A stretch of DNA of 46,655 nucleotides from Eubacteriales bacterium (GTDB lineage: Bacteria; Bacillota; Clostridia; Lachnospirales; Lachnospiraceae). The notes below the pieces were generated by a model, which worked only from the letters and a program-made list of their open reading frames with translations, was not told where the DNA came from and searched no databases. The translations under genes and the position numbers were made by a program. The stretch is from positions 1 through 46,655 of the forward strand of contig JAUNAF010000007.1 of assembly GCA_030527715.1 (NCBI GenBank). The letters are read 5' to 3'. This document shows, one piece after another, positions 24,616 through 32,305 of this stretch (positions are counted from its first letter, which is position 1; every line of letters begins with the position of its first letter).

Positions 24616-24640
24616 TGACCCGCTGCAATGCGGCGGGTCA
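24616..24640 (-). terminator. Hairpin between aldolase and RpiR genes (attenuator?)
   Basis: An 8-bp perfect stem (TGACCCGC / GCGGGTCA) lies in the gap between the aldolase and the regulator. No T-run follows on the minus strand, so it may be an attenuator or processing site that lowers regulator expression rather than a full terminator. Confidence 0.5.
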
Positions 24641-24663
24641 TCCTATCATCCAATATTAATCAA

Positions 24664-25527
24664 TTAATACAGAGATGCCTTGCCGAGTGCCTGGAACAGC
24701 TCCAGTTTGTGCTTGGCAACTTCCTTCATAGCCTCGATGCAGGCCGGCTCGATATCGCCCGGCTCTCTCAGGCTGGTATCCTGAAGAACTTCTCTCATCT
24801 TGTTGAAGTAAGCAACCTTAATATCAGAAGAGATATTGATCTTGTTGATACCAAGAGTTACAGACTCACCGATCTCCTTATCCGGGTTATTAGAACCACC
24901 GTGCAGAACCAGCGGAATATCAACCTTAGCCTCGATTTCCTTAAGGATATCCAGCTTCAGCTCCGGCTTCATGCCTGCCGGATACAGACCATGGCAGGTA
25001 CCGATTGCAACTGCCAGTGTATCAACACCTGTAGCCTCAACGAACTTCTTAGCATCTTCCGGATCTGTGTAGATGATCTTTGCAGCGCCGCCCTCAAGCT
25101 GTGCCGGATCTGTGGATCCGATGGTTCCAAGCTCTGCCTCAACAGATACGCCTACCGGATGAGCGATTGCGATAACTTTCTTTGTTCCCTCGATATTCTC
25201 TTCGAACGGGAGATGTGCACCATCAAACATTACAGATGTGAAACCTGCGCGGATAGCTTTCATGAAAGTATCGAAATTGCTGCAGTGATCCAGATGGATG
25301 CATGCCGGGATAGAAGCCTTGTAGATTCTCTCCTTGATTGCAAGCAGAACTTCCGGGCCAAGGAAGCTGAACTCATCCGGGTGGATCTCGATGATCACCG
25401 GAGAATTGGTCTCTTCGCAAAGGTCCATGATACCATTGAACATGGAGTAATCTGCAATATTAAATGCAGGAATTGCAAATTTGTTCTCCTTGGCAACAGC
25501 TAATATTTCGTTCATGTTCATCAGCAT
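24664..25527 (-). CDS. Class II (zinc) ketose-bisphosphate-type aldolase
   Basis: This 287-residue class II aldolase of the FbaA/GatY/KbaY family splits a phosphorylated ketose into DHAP and an aldehyde. Metal-site motifs are visible: HLDHCSNFD (His/Asp), EAELGTIGS, GTCHGLYPAG and LHGGSNNPDK. It lies downstream of a sugar kinase and an ABC importer, so the substrate is probably made by that kinase. Fructose-, tagatose- and other ketose-phosphate aldolases cannot be separated by eye. AGGAGG lies 10 nt upstream of the start. Confidence 0.92.
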   Translation of the reverse strand: MLMNMNEILAVAKENKFAIPAFNIADYSMFNGIMDLCEETNSPVIIEIHPDEFSFLGPEVLLAIKERIYKASIPACIHLDHCSNFDTFMKAIRAGFTSVMFDGAHLPFEENIEGTKKVIAIAHPVGVSVEAELGTIGSTDPAQLEGGAAKIIYTDPEDAKKFVEATGVDTLAVAIGTCHGLYPAGMKPELKLDILKEIEAKVDIPLVLHGGSNNPDKEIGESVTLGINKINISSDIKVAYFNKMREVLQDTSLREPGDIEPACIEAMKEVAKHKLELFQALGKASLY

Positions 25528-25570
25528 AACAGTTTTTCCTCCTAAGAAATGATTAGTTAGTATATCAATA

Positions 25571-25597
25571 AGTTATAATACCTGTATGATTATAACT
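25571..25597. promoter_or_regulatory. Inverted repeat upstream of the aldolase, possible operator
   Basis: AGTTATAAT (25571-25579) and ATTATAACT (25589-25597) form a perfect 9-bp inverted repeat with a 9-nt centre, about 45 nt upstream of the aldolase start. It contains TATAAT-like elements on the minus strand but no well-spaced -35. It could be an operator over a secondary promoter, or an mRNA hairpin between the kinase and aldolase genes. Confidence 0.5.
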
Positions 25598-25632
25598 CAT
25601 TTTCATGATTTTGTCTTGCAAAAAACAATTTT

Positions 25633-26961
25633 TCAAAAACAAATTTGTACACCGCCAACAAAGGAATCTCCGAGACCGATCGTATACTTCGGCTTATCGA
25701 TGTATTTTGACGGAACCAGCGTGACATCTTCTGCACCAAGCTCCTTCAGACGGATGCAGTCTGCAACACCCTTCTCGCTGAGACTGTTTCCGAGGATCTC
25801 GCGGATCTGATCATAGGTACCGTACAGACCGTTTGCAGCCTTTGCAGTCGCAAGCATATTTCCGCACATCAGACCTTTTTCAATATCAGCCTCCAACGGA
25901 TCGCCTACATACATCGCATAATCCTTTGTATGGATGATGACTCCCTTATGAACGCCATAGTTGCGGCGGATATATCTGGCACCTTCCACGCATTCCAGAA
26001 TGTCATCTGTGTCCACCTCTCTCTGATAGAGATGCTGCAGATTATCCTTCAGCTCTTCCTCATTGAGACTGACAATGTCCACCTCTCCGTACAGCCAGTT
26101 CTGGCACAGTGCCTTGATATGGCTGTCATGGTAATGGGCATCCTCAAAGAACACGATTCCCTTCGGATTTGCCTTGCGGTACTTTGCGATATGCTCTTTC
26201 GTATAGGAAAGTCTTGCGCTGAGCACCTCTTCTTCATGCAGACAGTTAAAACTGGAAAGGACATTGCTGTTTACCTTTTCTGCATGCTCCTCGATCCAAC
26301 GGAAATAATTCTCATTGAACGGTACATATCTGTTTACTGTGATCTGAGTGAGTATCAGACGGTTCGAACACGGAATCGTCACCCGCTCCTCTCCCAGGCG
26401 GATCACATCGCCTTTCTTGAACTGAATGATGCAGTGTTTTTCCTGATCATTCGTCTGCTGAATCCTTCCGGTATGCTCCAACTGTCCGTCTGCGGAGACC
26501 GCAAAGATCTCCGGTGTGTCCAGAATCTCACATACCTCTTTGGAATCATCTGTCAGATGTACCACGGACGGAACACCGACCATATGCAGTGCAAGCGCAG
26601 CCTGTACCGCAGTACCTCCCATACCGTACTTCAGATCAAAGCAGGCATTCAGCAGATCAGTATCCTCCAGATCCACCTCACCGCCGATACCCATACGGCA
26701 GTAATAAACGATCGTCTGAAGCAGATCCTCCATGCTGCGGATCGGTGACACGATCTGCATATTCTGGAGGCTCGCACCTTTCAGATATTTATCCAGAAGT
26801 TCATTCAGTCTTTCTACGCTGAAATCACACAGAATATCCAGATTGCTGGTATATCCCATCGCCGTAAGCGTTCCCTTTCCGGCACGTTCGCGTGCGATCT
26901 CCGGAATCTGCGCAAATACAGCCTCATACTTCTTTTCGATTTCCTGAACCGGATTTTGCAT
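25633..26961 (-). CDS. ADP-dependent glucokinase/phosphofructokinase-family sugar kinase
   Basis: This 442-residue ribokinase-fold protein resembles the ADP-dependent glucokinase/phosphofructokinase family known mostly from archaea, rather than ordinary PfkB kinases, which are about 310 residues. Seen: the sugar-side motif YGMGGTAVQAALALHMVG (112-129), the NxxE-type magnesium motif SLNEEEL (Asn300, Glu303) and the catalytic GLGDSFVGG (Asp432) at the extreme C-terminus. The HxE motif of archaeal members is not obvious; FFEDAHYHD lies in that area. It follows two sugar permeases and precedes an aldolase, so it probably phosphorylates the imported sugar. Whether ADP or ATP is the donor is unknown. 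Confidence 0.82.
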   Translation of the reverse strand: MQNPVQEIEKKYEAVFAQIPEIARERAGKGTLTAMGYTSNLDILCDFSVERLNELLDKYLKGASLQNMQIVSPIRSMEDLLQTIVYYCRMGIGGEVDLEDTDLLNACFDLKYGMGGTAVQAALALHMVGVPSVVHLTDDSKEVCEILDTPEIFAVSADGQLEHTGRIQQTNDQEKHCIIQFKKGDVIRLGEERVTIPCSNRLILTQITVNRYVPFNENYFRWIEEHAEKVNSNVLSSFNCLHEEEVLSARLSYTKEHIAKYRKANPKGIVFFEDAHYHDSHIKALCQNWLYGEVDIVSLNEEELKDNLQHLYQREVDTDDILECVEGARYIRRNYGVHKGVIIHTKDYAMYVGDPLEADIEKGLMCGNMLATAKAANGLYGTYDQIREILGNSLSEKGVADCIRLKELGAEDVTLVPSKYIDKPKYTIGLGDSFVGGVQICF

Positions 26962-26991
26962 GTCTATCTTCTCCTCATTGCAATCATTTCA

Positions 26992-27828
26992 TCAGCTCTT
27001 TACTGATCCTGCGGTCATACCTGCGATAAAGTAACGCTGGAAGAACAGGAACAGGATAAGGATCGGCAGGGAACCAAGTACGCTCATCGCCATCATCTGA
27101 TTCCACTCATAGGAATGCTGACCCATAAGAAGGTTGATTCCTACCGGCACCGTTCTCATATCGTTCGTCTTTGTCAGTGCAAGGGCGAACAGATACTCAT
27201 TCCATGCCTGCATGAAGGTGTACATACCAACAGAAACCAGTCCCGGAATAGAAGTCGGAACCAGGATCTTCCATAATGCTCTCCATCTGGAACCGCCGTC
27301 GATCATAACCGCTTCGTCCAGATCTTTCGGGAGTGTATTCAGATAACCGGTAGTCATCAGAATACAATATGGAAGCGTAAATACCATGTACGTCAGCACA
27401 AGTGCTGCGAATGTGTTGTAGATTTTTAATGTAACGATCAGACTCAGATACGGGATCAGCAGTGTGATCGGCGGAACCGCCTGTACAGCTACGATCACAG
27501 TATTGATGACCTTCTTTCCTACGAAGTTAAAACGGCTGAAGGCATATGATGCCATGATTCCGATAAACAGTGTAAGAATAACCACAAGACCTGCGATAAC
27601 ATAACTGTTGATGAAGAATCTGACCTGTTCCGGGTTCGTGAAGATCGCCTTATATGCACCAAAGCTGAATCCTTTCGAAATCCATACCGGCGGCCATGCG
27701 AAGATCTCTGCATTCGGCTTGAAGGAATTCAGGAACATCCACAAGATCGGGAAGCCCGCCCAGAGTGCACCGAGGATCAGGACGATGATGACCAGAACTT
27801 TTACCCATACTTTCTTTTTTCCGACCAT
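26992..27828 (-). CDS. ABC sugar transporter permease (MalG type)
   Basis: This is an inner-membrane permease of a CUT1-type carbohydrate importer. The 278 residues contain about six hydrophobic helices (the first VLVIIVLILGALWAGFPILW) and the EAA loop LPKDLDEAVMIDGGSRWRAL that contacts the ATPase. It starts 3 nt after the partner permease stop and is followed 30 nt later by the kinase. No ATPase gene is in the operon, so a shared MsmK-like subunit encoded elsewhere is expected. Confidence 0.93.
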   Translation of the reverse strand: MVGKKKVWVKVLVIIVLILGALWAGFPILWMFLNSFKPNAEIFAWPPVWISKGFSFGAYKAIFTNPEQVRFFINSYVIAGLVVILTLFIGIMASYAFSRFNFVGKKVINTVIVAVQAVPPITLLIPYLSLIVTLKIYNTFAALVLTYMVFTLPYCILMTTGYLNTLPKDLDEAVMIDGGSRWRALWKILVPTSIPGLVSVGMYTFMQAWNEYLFALALTKTNDMRTVPVGINLLMGQHSYEWNQMMAMSVLGSLPILILFLFFQRYFIAGMTAGSVKS

Positions 27829-27831
27829 GAC

Positions 27832-28728
27832 TTATCCCTCCGATCTCTGCTGTCTGACATAGAAAATGCCGATGATGGTACATACAATCAGCAGGATTAC
27901 CGCACCGGTCGATGCCATAGAGTACTGATACTTTGTAAAGCCCTGCTTGTAGATATAGGTACTTACTGTTTCCGTTGCATTTACCGGACCGCCTCCTGTG
28001 GTCATCCAGATCAGCGCAAACTGCTGCAGTGTCCAGACGAAATCCAGCATCAGAAGACTGATCAGAATCGGTTTCAGCTGCGGAATCGTGATATGAAGGA
28101 ACGTCTTGATCGTTGTCGCTCCATCGATGGATGCTGCCTCATACAGATCTGTGGAAATACCCTGCAGACCTGCCAGGATACTGATCATATAGAACGGATA
28201 GCCGGACCAGATGTTGATCAGTGTTACTGCCTGAAGCGCAATATCTCGCTTTGCGAGAAAGGCGATATTCTTTTCAGAAATGCCCATCGTTACGATCAGA
28301 TAGTTGAGGATGCCGTTTGGATCAAGCATCATTCTCCAGAGGATCGCAATAACTGAAGCGGTAAACATCCACGGCAAAGCATAGAGCACACGGAAGATGC
28401 CCTTCGTCCTTGAATTCAGATATCTCGTATTCAGCACCAGTGCAAAAACCATGCCTATGATCAGATGTGCGATGATACTGACGATTACAAAATACAGTGT
28501 GTTCTTTACCGCAATCCAGAAGGTCTTATCTTTGAGAACCGCTGCATAGTTTGCGAATCCGACAAACTGCGGATTCTTATTGATGATCACGTTATCAAAC
28601 AGGGAATACCGGATAACCATAATGATCGGTATTACCAGAAGGATAAACATGAGGATGATCGTCGGAGAAAGATAAAGATAAGGCGTAGCTTTCTTTCTGA
28701 ATACATCTTTTCTTCTTTTCGTGTTCAT
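27832..28728 (-). CDS. ABC sugar transporter permease (MalF type)
   Basis: This is the second permease of the CUT1-type importer. The 298 residues have six predicted membrane helices (the first TIILMFILLVIPIIMVIRYS) and the EAA motif DLYEAASIDGATTIKTFLH. It lies 76 nt downstream of the binding-protein gene, with an attenuating hairpin between them, and is tightly coupled to the MalG-type partner. The transported sugar is not evident from sequence. Confidence 0.93.
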   Translation of the reverse strand: MNTKRRKDVFRKKATPYLYLSPTIILMFILLVIPIIMVIRYSLFDNVIINKNPQFVGFANYAAVLKDKTFWIAVKNTLYFVIVSIIAHLIIGMVFALVLNTRYLNSRTKGIFRVLYALPWMFTASVIAILWRMMLDPNGILNYLIVTMGISEKNIAFLAKRDIALQAVTLINIWSGYPFYMISILAGLQGISTDLYEAASIDGATTIKTFLHITIPQLKPILISLLMLDFVWTLQQFALIWMTTGGGPVNATETVSTYIYKQGFTKYQYSMASTGAVILLIVCTIIGIFYVRQQRSEG

Positions 28729-28756
28729 GTGTTTTCTATCCTTTACCTTTTTGCTT

Positions 28757-28793
28757 AAAAAATCCCGGAAGCCTCTTTTCAGGGGCTTCCGGG
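28757..28793 (-). terminator. Attenuating terminator between binding protein and permeases
   Basis: A 10-bp perfect stem, CCCGGAAGCC (28764-28773) and GGCTTCCGGG (28784-28793), is followed on the minus strand by ATTTTTTAA. Its position after the binding protein and before the permeases suits partial termination, giving an excess of binding protein. Confidence 0.88.
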
Positions 28794-28804
28794 AAAAATA
28801 TCAC

Positions 28805-30055
28805 TTAATTAAACGCTGCTTCCCACTGCTCCTGTGTTGCTGCAAGCATATCTGCTGCAGTCTCTGTATCTCCGTCGATGTAGAGAACCAGCTGCTCGTT
28901 GAAGCTTCTCATCAGATCCTCAGATGTCGGTGCTCCTGTGAACTCATTGATAGCATATCCTGTCTGGAAGATATCAAATGCTTTCAGGAACAGCGGATCA
29001 TTTGCAGAGTAATCCGGCTCTGCCTTGCTGTTGCCCGGGAATGCGTTTGCAAGCTGAGCAAGTTTAGCGTTAACTTCCGGACTCATCAGATACTCAACGA
29101 ACTGAATAGCAGCCTCTTTGTTCTCGCAGTTCTCAGCGATACCGATACCCCAGTTAGCAACGTCCATACCACGCTGTCCGTCATAGTCATCCATAACAGG
29201 CATCGGAGCATAGTCAAAGTTCAGATCCGGGCTCTCGTTCTTGATGGTGGTCAGATGAGAGATACCGTCAACCATGAATGCAAGACGGCCGTTCTCAAAC
29301 TCGTTAACCATATCCTGCTCTTTCATAGCTGCTGCGCCGTCGGAAATATATCCGTTGGTAGCCAGATCCTTGATGAAATCAACGACCTTCTCAGCCTTCT
29401 CGTTGCCAACCATGTTCGGTTTGCCATCCTCAAGCCATGCTCCGCCTGAAGCCCACAGCCATGTGCTGACCTGGTTCTGGATACCGTTCGGTGCCTCGGA
29501 GGACAGCGGAACTGCAAATCCCATAGCGTCTGTATTGGTCTTGATCTTCTCAAGTGCATCGAAGAACTCGGTCCATGTGGTCGGGATCTCCTCAACGCCT
29601 GCTTCTGCAAGAATATCTGTATTTACATACAGCGGATAAGCAAAGTTTACAACCGGGATCATGTAGGTGTTTCCGTCAACCTTGATCTGATCGGAAAGCT
29701 GGCTTGCATCGTAGCCGCTTGCATCCATCAGCTCGGTCAGGTTTGCGATAGAACCCTGCTTAGCAAAGTCATATACCCAGGAACCGTCCAGACCAACAAC
29801 GTCTGCCATAGTACCAGCTGCTGCGCCTGCTGCGATCTGTGTCTTTGTATCTGCATACGGGTTGCTCAGCAGATCGATCTTGATACCGGTATCAGCAGTA
29901 AATCCATCGCAGATCTCCTGCAGTGCTCCGTCCGGAAGCTCTACGCCCCACCACTGCTGGAACTCAAGTGTTACGTCTTCTGCCATTGCTGTTGATCCTA
30001 ACAGACACATAGCCAGTGCTGCTGCACCGATTGTTGCGACTTTTCTCATTTTCAT
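28805..30055 (-). CDS. Extracellular sugar-binding protein of an ABC transporter
   Basis: This is a family-1 solute-binding protein (416 residues). The N-terminus MKMRKVATIGAAALAMCLL is a secretion signal ending at AMA-ED. LAMC is not a good lipobox, so lipid anchoring is uncertain. The mature part has the typical VTLEFQQWWG start and GRLAFMVDGISHL and GQRGMDVANWGIG blocks. AAGGAGG lies 8 nt upstream. It is the first gene of the operon binding protein-permease-permease-kinase-aldolase-RpiR, under the promoter at 30131-30159. Confidence 0.92.
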   Translation of the reverse strand: MKMRKVATIGAAALAMCLLGSTAMAEDVTLEFQQWWGVELPDGALQEICDGFTADTGIKIDLLSNPYADTKTQIAAGAAAGTMADVVGLDGSWVYDFAKQGSIANLTELMDASGYDASQLSDQIKVDGNTYMIPVVNFAYPLYVNTDILAEAGVEEIPTTWTEFFDALEKIKTNTDAMGFAVPLSSEAPNGIQNQVSTWLWASGGAWLEDGKPNMVGNEKAEKVVDFIKDLATNGYISDGAAAMKEQDMVNEFENGRLAFMVDGISHLTTIKNESPDLNFDYAPMPVMDDYDGQRGMDVANWGIGIAENCENKEAAIQFVEYLMSPEVNAKLAQLANAFPGNSKAEPDYSANDPLFLKAFDIFQTGYAINEFTGAPTSEDLMRSFNEQLVLYIDGDTETAADMLAATQEQWEAAFN

Positions 30056-30130
30056 GATTTTGTCCTCCTTGAAATAGTTTGATGTAATTTTGTTTCGTCA
30101 CCGCTTTGAGATTTCTCTCTTATGGGTACT

Positions 30131-30159
30131 ATCATGAACTTTTTTTTCGCGATTGTCAA
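30131..30159 (-). promoter_or_regulatory. Promoter of the sugar ABC/kinase/aldolase operon
   Basis: TTGACA (30154-30159) and CATGAT (30131-30136) on the minus strand are 17 nt apart; the leader before the binding-protein gene is about 70 nt. A perfect -35 with an imperfect -10 suits a regulated promoter. Confidence 0.8.
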
Positions 30160-30215
30160 TATATTTTATGCATTTTAACGCATTTCATAAACTTTATACA
30201 ATTATTTATTGTCAT

Positions 30216-30251
30216 TTTCGTGCACATTTTCACGAAATAATATTTTTCGTG
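30216..30251. promoter_or_regulatory. TTTCGTG/CACGAAA half-site array, putative operator
   Basis: Three alternating half-sites lie upstream of the -35: TTTCGTG (30216-30222), CACGAAA (30231-30237) and TTTCGTG (30245-30251), making two overlapping dyads with 8- and 7-nt centres. The segment up to 30315 is AT-rich with repeated GAAAAATATT-like blocks. The operon's own RpiR regulator is the natural candidate ligand; CcpA-type sites do not match well. Confidence 0.6.
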
Positions 30252-30315
30252 TAAGAAATATTTTTTCTTCAAGTAAAATATTTTTCGCCAGACTTTCCAT
30301 TTATATAGTTGGTAT

Positions 30316-30377
30316 CGAAAAAGGGGGCTGATGCTCCATAGATGTGATCAGCACATTTATGGAGCATCAGCCCCCTT
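30316..30377 (-). terminator. Strong intrinsic terminator after the GNAT gene
   Basis: A 20-bp perfect stem (30321-30340 with 30358-30377; arms start AAGGGGGCTGATG) with a 17-nt loop, itself partly self-complementary (ATGTG/CACAT), is followed on the minus strand by TTTTTCG. It ends the long nucleoside-transport operon just before the sugar operon's promoter region. Confidence 0.92.
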
Positions 30378-30382
30378 GCTCT

Positions 30383-30964
30383 TTATTCTGTTTTCTCCGC
30401 TTCCGGATAAGGAAGCACCGGTTTTGCGGGTACGGTATGTTCTCCGATGAATTTCTCCATCCAGACCATATCATACCAGCGGTCAAACTTATATCCGCTG
30501 TTGTGAAAACAGCCGACCATGCGGTAGCCCATCCGCTCGTGGAAAAGAACGCTCGCCTTCGTGAGGTATTCATCTTCCTCACGGGGATATCCGATGCAGG
30601 CATTCAGATTCAGAATGTTCTGCTTTGCCGCCGCATCCTCCAGCGCCTTATAGAGTATTTTCCCGATTCCCTTTCTCTTCTGCCCTTCCGCGAGATAGAT
30701 TGTCGTCTCTGCACTCCAGTCATAGGCTGCTCTTCCTTTGAAGCAGCCAATGTAAGCGTATCCCAGGATCTTCTCTCCGTCTGTTGCAGCAAGGTAAGGA
30801 TATTTTTTCAGTGTATCGCAGATGCGTCCGCGAAATTCTTCCAGCGTCGGCACTTCATACTCGAAAGTGATCGCTGTGCGCTCCACATACGGCGCATAGA
30901 TCTTCAGCAGTTCTTCTGCATCGTCCGGTGTCACATTTCTGATGTAAATATCTTTTATGCTCAT
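30383..30964 (-). CDS. GNAT acetyltransferase, phosphinothricin-acetyltransferase-like
   Basis: This is a GNAT-fold N-acetyltransferase (193 residues). IRNVTPDDAEELLKIYAPYVERTAITFEYE at the N-terminus, AEGQKRKGIGKILY (acetyl-CoA loop, R/Q-x-x-G-x-G/A) and the C-terminal GYKFDRWYDMVWMEK are typical of the Pat/YncA branch, which acetylates small amines such as phosphinothricin or methionine sulfoximine. The start at 30964 overlaps the stop of the MGMT-like gene by four bases (ATGA). It is the last gene of the nucleoside-transport operon; the natural substrate is unknown. Confidence 0.88.
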   Translation of the reverse strand: MSIKDIYIRNVTPDDAEELLKIYAPYVERTAITFEYEVPTLEEFRGRICDTLKKYPYLAATDGEKILGYAYIGCFKGRAAYDWSAETTIYLAEGQKRKGIGKILYKALEDAAAKQNILNLNACIGYPREEDEYLTKASVLFHERMGYRMVGCFHNSGYKFDRWYDMVWMEKFIGEHTVPAKPVLPYPEAEKTE

Positions 30965-31305
30965 ACCAAATAGCCTCCGGCCTTCTTCCACTGATATTTT
31001 TTCAGGTCTACTCTGCCATCCGTGAAATGAACTCCCTCTGCCCTAAGCAGCGCGATCTGACGGTTTTCACCTCCGAAGGCAAACGCCCGTGAAACTTCAC
31101 CGAAGCGGTTTACGACCCGATAGCACGGAATATGCTCGGGGTCCGGGTTTGCATGCAGTGCATAGCCTACCACTCTCGCCCAGCGGCGGTTCCCGGCCAG
31201 GTCTGCCACCTGTCCGTAGGTTGCCACCTGTCCGTATGGAATCTGCTTGACCACCTCATAGATTCTTTCAAAACTGCTGCCCTTTGTCTTCTCGTCAGAA
31301 CTCAT
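30961..31305 (-). CDS. MGMT-family alkyltransferase-like protein (PCYR motif)
   Basis: This is the DNA-binding domain of the O6-alkylguanine alkyltransferase family alone (114 residues), like YbaZ/ATL proteins. FERIYEVVKQIPYGQVATYGQVADLAG and VGYALHANP are characteristic. The active-site motif reads PCYRVV: the reactive cysteine (Cys61) is present but the following histidine of PCHRV is tyrosine. ATL proteins instead lose the cysteine. Repair activity is thus uncertain. It begins 4 nt after the permease stop and overlaps the GNAT start, so it belongs to the nucleoside-transport operon. Confidence 0.88.
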   Translation of the reverse strand: MSSDEKTKGSSFERIYEVVKQIPYGQVATYGQVADLAGNRRWARVVGYALHANPDPEHIPCYRVVNRFGEVSRAFAFGGENRQIALLRAEGVHFTDGRVDLKKYQWKKAGGYLV

Positions 31306-31309
31306 GGCA

Positions 31310-32305
31310 TCAGCGGTCTTCTCTGAAGTAGTTCAGCCCCAGAGAAGCAGGCGGCTGATTGTCTCTCTGATTTCGCAGAGAGGTCAGGATCAGTACTACG
31401 ATCGTCACCACATACGGCGCCATCTGATACAGTTCCTTGATTGCAAGGTTGGTACCGGACGGAATGTACATATGCAGAATGTAAAGACCGCCGAACAGGA
31501 TAGATGCCCAGATCGCATGTACCGGGCGCCAGATCGTAAAGATTACCAGAGCGATCGCCAGCCATCCGCGGTCTCCGAATGCATCGTTGGACCATACACC
31601 GCTCGCATATACCATAACATAGTACAGACCTCCCAGGCCGGAAACCATGGCTCCGATACAGGTAGCTGCGTATTTATAACGGGTGACATTCAGACCTGCA
31701 GCGTCTGCTGCTGCCGGATTTTCACCAACGGCACGCAGATGCAGTCCTACTCTTGTATGGAAGAAGATATAGGATGCAAGCAGTGCAATGATCACTGCCA
31801 GATAAGCCAGAAAGCTGTAATTCAGAAACAGTGTGCCGAAGCCGCCGAGATTCTTTGCAAACGGAAGCTTTGCACTGAAGAACTCACTGGTTTTGGAAAG
31901 TGCTATGGACGGAACATCTGCCTTTGCCAGCTTGATCAGAGATCCTCCGAAGAAGTTTCCGAAACCGACACCAAAGGTCGTCATTGCAAGACCGGTAACG
32001 TTCTGATTTGCACGCAGGCTGACTGTCAGGAAACAGTAGATCAGTCCCATGACCAGGGAGCCGATAATACAGCAGAGCATCGGGATCAGGATCGCAAGAA
32101 AAGCGTTCATATTTTCCGGACCGGCACTGTTCTCATACAGGAACGCACCGATCACACCACTGATACCGCCGACATACATGATTCCTGCGGTTCCCAGATT
32201 CAGGTTTCCGGAACGCTCAGTGATCGTCTCACCGACAGCTCCGTACATCAGCGGGATTCCCTGTCCTACTGCACGCGGAATAAATGAAAGTAAAAAGCCA
32301 AGCAT
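31310..32305 (-). CDS. Nucleoside-type ABC transporter permease (NupQ/BmpD-like)
   Basis: This is one of two permeases of a BMP-type (nucleoside/purine) importer. The 331-residue hydrophobic protein starts LGFLLSFIPRAVGQGIPLMYGAVGETITERSGNLNLG, the conserved opening of this subfamily, and carries NPAAADAAGLNV in the cytoplasmic loop. Its start and the previous permease's stop overlap by one base (TAATG), so translation is coupled. Related Bacillus NupNOPQ systems import guanosine; the neighbouring xpt supports a purine role. Confidence 0.92.
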   Translation of the reverse strand: MLGFLLSFIPRAVGQGIPLMYGAVGETITERSGNLNLGTAGIMYVGGISGVIGAFLYENSAGPENMNAFLAILIPMLCCIIGSLVMGLIYCFLTVSLRANQNVTGLAMTTFGVGFGNFFGGSLIKLAKADVPSIALSKTSEFFSAKLPFAKNLGGFGTLFLNYSFLAYLAVIIALLASYIFFHTRVGLHLRAVGENPAAADAAGLNVTRYKYAATCIGAMVSGLGGLYYVMVYASGVWSNDAFGDRGWLAIALVIFTIWRPVHAIWASILFGGLYILHMYIPSGTNLAIKELYQMAPYVVTIVVLILTSLRNQRDNQPPASLGLNYFREDR

